This document shows, one piece after another, positions 57,750-64,000 of a stretch of DNA of 64,000 nucleotides (its first letter is position 1; each line of letters starts with the position of its first letter). The notes below the pieces were generated by a model that saw only the letters and a list, made by a program, of their open reading frames with translations, did not search any database and was not told the DNA's origin. The position numbers and the translations under genes are program-made. Location of the stretch: contig CBDHEI010000001.1 of the NCBI GenBank assembly GCA_965262055.1, positions 124,001-188,000 on the forward strand, given 5' to 3'. Source of the stretch: G958296245 sp965262055 (lineage in GTDB: Bacteria > Chloroflexota > Dehalococcoidia > Lucifugimonadales > G958296245).

Positions 57750-57977
57750 ATGTTCGAGCCAGACAAGATTGCCACGGCTGTTATCACAGGTCATCACGAG
57801 TACGACGTGGTGGGGCTCCAGACGCTGTTTAGGAGCATTCCCGCTTCATTCTTGGCCGTAGACTATCCTGCGGCTCCCGCCGGTCGCCAAGAGCGAAGGA
57901 CCGCCCGTAGCGGGCCCGGGACTGCAGCTAAGGCCTTATGCGTTCCTGTCGACCAAGCAGGGGAAATCGAAGATTGA
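57750..57977 (+). pseudogene. Possible ThuA-like N-terminal fragment
   Basis: GGAAGGAG precedes ATG 57750. The first 30 residues (IATAVITGHHEYDVVGLQTLFRSIP) resemble the start of ThuA/glutamine-amidotransferase-like domains; then the likeness ends in low-complexity sequence. It lies next to IS1380 copy 2, so deletion after insertion is plausible. The 57,615-57,749 stretch holds another TTTCC...GGAAATCGGCCCGA dyad like that of the dispersed repeat. Confidence 0.35.
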
Positions 57978-60900
57978 TGCAGGACTACCTCGTTTCTCGA
58001 CTGGTGCCCTTGGGGGCAGCGCTCTTCGTCCTTGTCGCAATCGCCGTCGGCGTCATGTCGATCCAGAGCGAGCGGGTCGTCGCACAGGCGCCAACCATCG
58101 ACAATGCGACGGGGACTCCTGTGTTCATAGGCGCCCATCGGGTGGGTGAGGTCCTGCGAGTGGACACCTCCTCGATCACGGACCCCGATGGCCTCACGAA
58201 CCGCAGTTTCACCTTCGAGTGGCAGGCCGACGACGGCATGTCGTTCACACTCTTCGTTTTCCTGGCACTCAGTTTCTACGACGGCTACGAAATCGCACCA
58301 TACAATGTTGGGTTGACAGTCAGCGCGCAGATCCACTTCCGTGACGATCTGGGCAACGACGAATCGATTGAAATACGAGCGACAAGCCCCGTTGCGGCTG
58401 TGGCGCCGGATGCGCCGGGGAACCTGAGTGCCTCATTGGGCGGTCCCGGCGAGCTGAACCTGAATTGGTCGGCGCCACAAGCCTGTGACCACTTCTGTTG
58501 GATCCTCCGCGATCGCTCGGTGAGCGTTGGAGACGGCGGGGCGGACATTTTTGGCTACACGGTGCAGTGGAAGTTGTCGTCCGGGGACTGGAGCGTGGCG
58601 TCGGATGTTTCGGAAACGCAGGTGACGTCGACGTCCTACACCATCACCGGTCTGATGGCGATCAACACATACACAGTGCGCGTGCTCGCTCGAAACGCAG
58701 CGGGACCCGGCACTCCTTCGACCGAGGTTACAGTCAGCGGCACCGATATCAACGTGGGACCGGTCGTATCGGGGCCGGCGCGGCCGCACTTCTTTGAGAC
58801 CAACTCCAGGGATGTGGCCACATACACCGCGACCGACCCCGACAATGCCACGACTACGTGGTCTCTGTCTGGGGACGACGCAGGCTTTTTCAGCATCGCA
58901 GACGGGGTGCTGAATTTCGACTTCGCCGGCGACTTCGAGGACCCCCAGGACGTCGGAGCGAACAACGCGTACAACGTGACGATCCATGCGTCCGATGGAC
59001 AAAACACCGCCACCGTTCCGTTAACCGTAGTAATCCGGAACGACAACGAGCCACCGGCGATCACCGGAGACGACTCCCTGACATTCGCCGAGGACACTGC
59101 CACCACAACCGTTCTGCATGCATACGCCGGCAGCGATCCTGACGGTGTCGCCACGTCCCTCACGTGGTCCCTCGCCGGGGCGGACAGCGGCGACTTCGAC
59201 ATCAGCAGCACAGGGGCGCTCAGGTTCAAGAACGTGCCCGACTACGATCGCCCCGCGGACTCCGGCGGCGACAACGAGTACAACGTCCAGGTTCGCGCCT
59301 ACGACGGCAGTGAGACCGGGACGCTGGACGTGACCGTCACCGTAACCAACGTCAACGAGGCGCCTTCCACGCCCACCGGCAGGGACGCAATCGAAGTGGC
59401 GGAGAACACCACCGGCAACCTGGCCCGCTATAGCGCCACTGACCCTGACAAGGACGATACGGTGATGTGGGACGTATCTGGCACCGACGCCAGTGCCTTC
59501 CGCATCGACTCCTCGGGCAACCTGGCCTTCGACGGCGCCCCCGACTACGAGAGTCCCACCGACTCGGGCGGGAATAACGTCTACGAAATCAGCGTCGACG
59601 CCAAGGACGCCGATTACACCTCATCCTTGAACGTCACCGTTACCGTCACGCCTGTTGACGAGCCGCCGGTGATCACCGGGGTTACCACCATAGACGACTA
59701 CGATGAGAACGGCTCCGGCGACGTGGCCACGTACACCGCCGCCGACCCTGAGAGCGCGACCTCGACGATCACCTGGTCCCTGGGAGGGGCGGACAGCGGC
59801 GACTTCGACATCACGGGCGGCGTGCTCACCTTCAAGAACACCCCCGACTACGAGCGCCCGGCCGACTCCGGCGGCAACAACCACTACGAGGTTAAAGTCC
59901 AGGCCACCGACCCAAACGACAAGCGTGGGGAACTGCAAGTAGACGTCATCGTCACGCCTGTCGACGAGCCGCCCGAGCTGAACGGCCCCGACACGGTGGA
60001 CGATTTCCCAGAGAACTCCGCCACCAGCAGGCAGGTGGGCCGCTACACCGCCAGAGACCCCGAGGGAGCCACGGTGACGCTGAGCCTGTCGTCGGGCGAC
60101 GCCGATTTCGCTCTCGCCAGCAACGGCGTCCTCACGTTCAAAGAGTCGCCGGACTACGAGGAACGGAGCAGATACAGCGTCACCGTCAGGGCCGTTGTCG
60201 GGTCGCACACGGTGGACAAAGTGGTGACCGTCAACATCCAGAACGTCGAGGAGCCGGGCAGCGCAACCCTGTCCACGGTCCAGCCCCAGGAGGGCACGTC
60301 GCTTACCGCCACCCTGGAAGACGACGACGATTCCACCGGGACCATCTGGCAGTGGTACCGCACCTCCAGTCGGCGCAGCACCGGCACCGCTATCACCAAC
60401 GCCAATTCGCGGTCCTACACACCCGTCGAGGACGACGTGGGCCGCTACCTGCGGGCTGTTGCAACCTACGACGATGGCTACGATACGGGTAACTCCGCGT
60501 CAGCCGTCAGTGTCAACCGGGTGCAGGAAGCTCCGCCGGCGCCGGAGCCGCCCGTGTTCCCCGCCGACGGCGACTACGATCGCAGCATACGCGAGAACCT
60601 GTCGGCCGGAAGGAATATCGGCGCTCCCGTGACCGCCACCGACGGCGACAGGCTCACCTACACTATCCCCGCCTCCGACGAGTTCGAGATCGTCGAGTCC
60701 ACCGGTCAGCTTCGCACCAAGGCCGAGCTGGACCGCGAAGGCCAGGATCAGCATTTCGTAACGGTCACCGCCACCGACCCTGGGGGACTGACGGATACCG
60801 TTACCGTCACCATCACCGTCGAGGACGTGGACGAAACGCCGGTGGTGAGCGGTCCAGGCAGCCTGGAGCTCGAGGAGGGTACGAGCGCCGGCACCACGTT

Positions 60901-63064
60901 GGCCACCTACACGTCGACCGATCCGGACCGCAAGGGCATAGACCTGGTCCTGTCGGGCACCGACAGTGAGGACTTCACGCTCAGCAGCAGCGGCGTTCTC
61001 ACGTTCAACGAAGTCCCGAACTTTGAGGAGCCAGCCGACTCCAACCGCGACAACCGCTACCAGGTCACCGTGGAGGCCCGGGAGCAGGGTGACGGCACCA
61101 GCGTCGGCCGTCTGAACGTGACGATTCGCGTCACCAACGTCGACGAACGTGGTGTGCTGGAGACTAATGTGGAGGAGCCGCGCGTCGGGCAGACGGTGCG
61201 GCTCAACGTGGAGGACGAGGATGGCGGGGTGAACGTCACGGAATGGAAGTGGGAAAGGGGTGACCGCAACGGGTCCTGCGGCACGGTCGACAGCCCGACG
61301 GTGACCACTTGGGGGACGATCAGCGGGGCCAAGAGTAGCAGCTACACCCCGACGTCGGCGGACCAGGGCCATTGCATCAGGGCCACGGCGTTCTACAACG
61401 ACCGGGCAGGGACAGGTCGCACTCTGCAGTTCCTGACCGCCGAATCAGTGGAGTTGGGCCCGTTCTTCGAATCCGACACCGGCACCGGCAGGGTGCAAGA
61501 GAACAGCTCCGAGAATACCAGCGTTGGACGGTTCAGGGCCCGTCACTCCAACAGCGGCGAGACGTTGACCTACGGCCTGGCCGGAGCCGACGCCGGCCAT
61601 TTCACCATCGACGACAACGGGCAACTGAAGACCGGCTCGATCGCCTTGGACTACGAGAGCGTGACAGACCATGAGGCGGAGGTGGAGATCACGGCCACAG
61701 CCCCCGACAATGAGACCGCCACCATCACAGTGACCATCGCAGTGACCGACGAATGCGCCAGTGCCGGCGAGCCGCCCTGCGCACCCGGCACGCCCAGCGT
61801 ATCGTCGGAGTCCGACACCAGCCTCCACGTAACCTGGTCCACTCCCAGGACTCCCTCCGGCACTTCCGTCACCGGCTACCAACTGCAATACCGGGAGTCG
61901 GATAGCGGCGGGAGCTGGATTCCCCAGAGCGTGGCCGGAACGGACCGCTCCCATACCATCGAGAACCTCATCAAGGACACGACCTACGAGGTGCAGGTCA
62001 GGGCGATCAACGACAGCAGCGGATACGGCGAGTGGTCCCAGTCCGGCACTGGCAAGCCGGGCTATGTTCCCCCGCCGCCGCCCATCCCCCCCATCACTAT
62101 AGGCGGCACCAACACCGGCGGAGGTGGGGGTGGAGGGGGAGGAGGTGCGTCTGCGGACCCCTCGCTGATCGTCTTTTCCCCAAGCGCCTTCTCCTTTGAG
62201 GCCGTGGAGGGCGGGGATAACCCGCCGCCTCAGACCCTCCGCGTGTGGAACGCGCAGGAGCGGGAGATGGCCTTCGGCACGTCTGAAAACGCACCATGGC
62301 TCACAAGGTCGCCCTCCGCCGGCATTTCGGACGGCCCCGACGACGCGGTAAGGATCACACTGTCGGTGGACGTGTCCGGCCTGGAGGCGGGCTCGTACAC
62401 CGCCTCCGTCCGCGTAAGCGGCCGCAGGATAGGGAACTCGCCCCAACGCGTGCCCGTGACCCTGACGGTGCGCTCCCCCGGATATGCCCGCGAGCGCGTC
62501 TCTCCCGGCGAGCGGACCGAGATCGTCACACCGGACTCCACGTTGCGGCTCATCGTACCCGAAAATGCGGCGTCCGCCGAAGTGGACATAGAAGCCAGGA
62601 AGCTGGATGTCGACTCGCTATCCGCCCCGCCGGGCGACCAGGAACGCGTCATCCTGGCGGTGCAGCTCCAGACCCTCGCGCCTGGCAGCGAAACACCCCA
62701 ACCCATCACCTTCTCCCCTGGAGCGGAGCTGAGACTGCTGCTGCCCGAGGACGAGGAAGCATCGTGCAACGCAGGCCGCGTGAGACTATACCGGGTGGAC
62801 GACGAAGAGTGGGAGCTCCTCAACCACCGCTGCGAGACCAACGAGGAGGGCCGCGTCTGGGCCGTGTCGATTCTGACAAGCTTCAGCGTCTTCGTCCTGA
62901 CGGTGGACGACGCCGCGTATCCTGTCGGGTCCATATGCTGGTCGGTGTCGAACATACTCTCATGGACTACCTCCAAGACCTCCGGGAGCGAGGCTGCCCC
63001 CAACACACTCCTCGTCTGGCTGGAGGGCGTCCTGAGGCTCTGGCTCAGCCTCTCCTGCCGGTGA
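57977..63064 (+). CDS. Giant secreted cadherin-like/fibronectin-III repeat protein
   Basis: A 1,695-residue protein from ATG 57977. An N-terminal signal/anchor (LVPLGAALFVLVAIAVGVMSI) leads to a fibronectin-III domain (about 140-265), then about eight or nine cadherin-like repeats (marked by ATDPDNATT-type, SGDDAGFFSI-type, FEDPxD-type and VTVTNVNEAP-type motifs). A second FN3 lies near 1290-1375 (TPSVSSESDTSLHVTW). A Pro/Gly linker (about 1376-1400) and a BACON-like domain (SPSAFSFEAVEGGDNPPPQ) follow. The end is a hydrophobic segment (APNTLLVWLEGVLRLWLSLSC), perhaps a membrane anchor. Repeated Asp-rich motifs probably bind calcium. Likely cell-surface adhesin or envelope protein. Confidence 0.82.
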   Translation: MQDYLVSRLVPLGAALFVLVAIAVGVMSIQSERVVAQAPTIDNATGTPVFIGAHRVGEVLRVDTSSITDPDGLTNRSFTFEWQADDGMSFTLFVFLALSFYDGYEIAPYNVGLTVSAQIHFRDDLGNDESIEIRATSPVAAVAPDAPGNLSASLGGPGELNLNWSAPQACDHFCWILRDRSVSVGDGGADIFGYTVQWKLSSGDWSVASDVSETQVTSTSYTITGLMAINTYTVRVLARNAAGPGTPSTEVTVSGTDINVGPVVSGPARPHFFETNSRDVATYTATDPDNATTTWSLSGDDAGFFSIADGVLNFDFAGDFEDPQDVGANNAYNVTIHASDGQNTATVPLTVVIRNDNEPPAITGDDSLTFAEDTATTTVLHAYAGSDPDGVATSLTWSLAGADSGDFDISSTGALRFKNVPDYDRPADSGGDNEYNVQVRAYDGSETGTLDVTVTVTNVNEAPSTPTGRDAIEVAENTTGNLARYSATDPDKDDTVMWDVSGTDASAFRIDSSGNLAFDGAPDYESPTDSGGNNVYEISVDAKDADYTSSLNVTVTVTPVDEPPVITGVTTIDDYDENGSGDVATYTAADPESATSTITWSLGGADSGDFDITGGVLTFKNTPDYERPADSGGNNHYEVKVQATDPNDKRGELQVDVIVTPVDEPPELNGPDTVDDFPENSATSRQVGRYTARDPEGATVTLSLSSGDADFALASNGVLTFKESPDYEERSRYSVTVRAVVGSHTVDKVVTVNIQNVEEPGSATLSTVQPQEGTSLTATLEDDDDSTGTIWQWYRTSSRRSTGTAITNANSRSYTPVEDDVGRYLRAVATYDDGYDTGNSASAVSVNRVQEAPPAPEPPVFPADGDYDRSIRENLSAGRNIGAPVTATDGDRLTYTIPASDEFEIVESTGQLRTKAELDREGQDQHFVTVTATDPGGLTDTVTVTITVEDVDETPVVSGPGSLELEEGTSAGTTLATYTSTDPDRKGIDLVLSGTDSEDFTLSSSGVLTFNEVPNFEEPADSNRDNRYQVTVEAREQGDGTSVGRLNVTIRVTNVDERGVLETNVEEPRVGQTVRLNVEDEDGGVNVTEWKWERGDRNGSCGTVDSPTVTTWGTISGAKSSSYTPTSADQGHCIRATAFYNDRAGTGRTLQFLTAESVELGPFFESDTGTGRVQENSSENTSVGRFRARHSNSGETLTYGLAGADAGHFTIDDNGQLKTGSIALDYESVTDHEAEVEITATAPDNETATITVTIAVTDECASAGEPPCAPGTPSVSSESDTSLHVTWSTPRTPSGTSVTGYQLQYRESDSGGSWIPQSVAGTDRSHTIENLIKDTTYEVQVRAINDSSGYGEWSQSGTGKPGYVPPPPPIPPITIGGTNTGGGGGGGGGGASADPSLIVFSPSAFSFEAVEGGDNPPPQTLRVWNAQEREMAFGTSENAPWLTRSPSAGISDGPDDAVRITLSVDVSGLEAGSYTASVRVSGRRIGNSPQRVPVTLTVRSPGYARERVSPGERTEIVTPDSTLRLIVPENAASAEVDIEARKLDVDSLSAPPGDQERVILAVQLQTLAPGSETPQPITFSPGAELRLLLPEDEEASCNAGRVRLYRVDDEEWELLNHRCETNEEGRVWAVSILTSFSVFVLTVDDAAYPVGSICWSVSNILSWTTSKTSGSEAAPNTLLVWLEGVLRLWLSLSCR

Positions 63065-63406
63065 ACGGGTAGTCATTGACTCTGCGCGAACGGCCGTGCT
63101 ACTGTATCTCCATGCTCACACCAGCACGTACTTCCTTGCTCTCCCACCGCGCCAGCCGCATTGAATCCATAGGGACTGCCCTCGTGGCTGCCCGCGCCCG
63201 CCCCAATAATCCCATCGCGGCTGCCTACCATTCACGTTGGCCCACCATGGCGCTGCCATCCGCCAGCGCCACTTTCGCCGCGTCAGCGCCCGCGATCCGG
63301 CTGTCCCACGGCGTCGCCGTCCCTATGATAGGAGTTGAGTCCGGGGCGTGAGCGGGACGGGAATCTCCTATAATGGGTGTAGCCGTCTGGGTTCTAGGAG
63401 TTCCAT
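63065..63406. other. 342-bp intergenic region with a -10 box
   Basis: I see no convincing gene. TATAAT at 63,369-63,374 precedes the DUF1802 gene by 33 nt. CCTATGATAGGAG (63,322-63,334) is a small dyad. Confidence 0.45.
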
Positions 63407-63985
63407 ATGATGCATCCTGACACGGCCACACTCGCCCTGAAGGAGTGGGCGGTGGCTGTCAAGGCGCTGGCCGAAGGCGCTCAGGTCCTCGCGCTGAGGA
63501 AGGGCGGCATCCACCGCGAGGACAGGGACTTCCGAATCGTGCACCCGCAGTTCCTCTTGTTCCCCACCTTCGAGCACCAGAAGGCGGAGCTGCTCAAGCC
63601 CGGCTACCACGGCGACCTGCGGGACACTCTGCAAGAGCGCGGCGCGCCCGCCCAGGTCACAATCTCATTCTGGACCGAGGTCACGGCCAAGTTCGAGCTG
63701 CGGGACGAAAGCGCTCTGGACAGGCTCTCACCCTTCCACATCTGGACCGGGAGCTACGCCCGCAAACGGCTGCACTGGAGGCCGAAGCAGCCCCTGACCG
63801 TCGCGCTGCTGCGCGTCTACCGGCTCCAAGAGCCCCAGGCCATCCCTCTACTCGACCAGTACGAGGGCTGCAAGTCCTGGGTAGACCTCGGATGCGAGGT
63901 GCCTCTGGGCAACATGGTCCCGGTGCTGGACGACTCCCAATACGAAGCCAAGGCGGCCAGCATAGGAGAAGTCATTGGCGCGTAA
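63407..63985 (+). CDS. DUF1802 family protein
   Basis: A 192-residue protein. ALKEWAVAVKALAEGAQVLALRKGGIHRE (residues 10-38) and HPQFLLFPTFEHQKAELLKP (about 46-65) are the DUF1802 signature. The middle has FHIWTGSYARKRLHWRPKQPLTVALLRVYRL. No known function. It starts ATG 63407 (a second ATG follows at once); TAGGAG lies 8 nt upstream. Confidence 0.85.
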   Translation: MMHPDTATLALKEWAVAVKALAEGAQVLALRKGGIHREDRDFRIVHPQFLLFPTFEHQKAELLKPGYHGDLRDTLQERGAPAQVTISFWTEVTAKFELRDESALDRLSPFHIWTGSYARKRLHWRPKQPLTVALLRVYRLQEPQAIPLLDQYEGCKSWVDLGCEVPLGNMVPVLDDSQYEAKAASIGEVIGA

Positions 63986-64000
63986 GCCCCTTCGCCTGCC

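Noticed and set aside
57863..58336. Minus-strand frame over the start of the giant surface protein
   Set aside because: It mirrors the signal-peptide region of the real gene and has no recognisable domain.
63076..63351. Small plus-strand ORF between the giant surface protein and the DUF1802 gene
   Set aside because: No ribosome-binding site and a low-complexity Ala/Ser/Arg composition; the opposite strand is no better.

Overview
The window is GC-rich bacterial DNA. I infer a Chloroflexota host (SAR202/Dehalococcoidia-like) from the gene content and the style of the dispersed repeats, not from a marker gene. It splits into a mobile element (1 to about 32,900) and chromosome (about 32,900 to 64,000).

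Mobile element. Everything left of a tRNA-Leu(UAG) gene at 32,860-32,944 looks like one integrative conjugative element whose left end lies outside the window. From left to right: (a) a minus-strand DNA-metabolism block (1-9.8 kb) with a methyltransferase-like gene, RadC-like JAMM protein, SSB, Fe-S PD-(D/E)XK nuclease, stand-alone TSCPD domain, DUF7007, Rad52/22-type annealing protein, DnaG-type primase and several small unknowns; (b) a divergent control region (11.2-11.7 kb) with three TTCCG-N4-CGGAA palindromes and a large nested inverted repeat; (c) a plus-strand conjugation operon (11.7-22.4 kb) with a secreted protein, VirB6/TrbL-like protein, two VirB2-like pilins, a PrgI fusion, VirB4, a VirD4/TraG-like coupling ATPase and a replication-relaxation protein, but no relaxase; (d) a two-gene cargo cassette of uracil-DNA-glycosylase-like plus PIN-domain proteins; (e) small HTH regulators, then an XRE / ImmA-like / TPR / PD-(D/E)XK operon; (f) a ribbon-helix-helix protein and a large serine recombinase whose reading frame ends inside the tRNA gene.

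Two repeat systems mark block (a). Seven copies of a GC-rich stem-loop sit in gene junctions 30-59 nt upstream of start codons. Seven copies of a roughly 27-bp palindrome are mostly inserted in frame within coding sequences, in both orientations.

Chromosome. A conserved unknown protein is followed by pheS-pheT-moeA (minus strand, with a clear promoter) and a DUF3179 gene. That gene contains an in-frame TGA exactly where the family has the first Cys of its CPLC motif, followed by a hairpin with bacterial SECIS geometry, so it is very probably a selenoprotein. Then come a fumarylacetoacetate-hydrolase-family enzyme, a sialidase-like protein, a large BNR-repeat protein and an MFS transporter. 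Two nearly identical IS1380-family copies in opposite orientation flank a 7-kb block with YbaK, two Gfo/Idh/MocA oxidoreductases, an LPG-synthase-like membrane protein, TatD and a ThDP enzyme. The first IS copy has a 5-bp target duplication (TTAAT) inside a dispersed repeat. The window ends with a 1,695-residue cadherin-like/FN3 surface protein and a DUF1802 protein.
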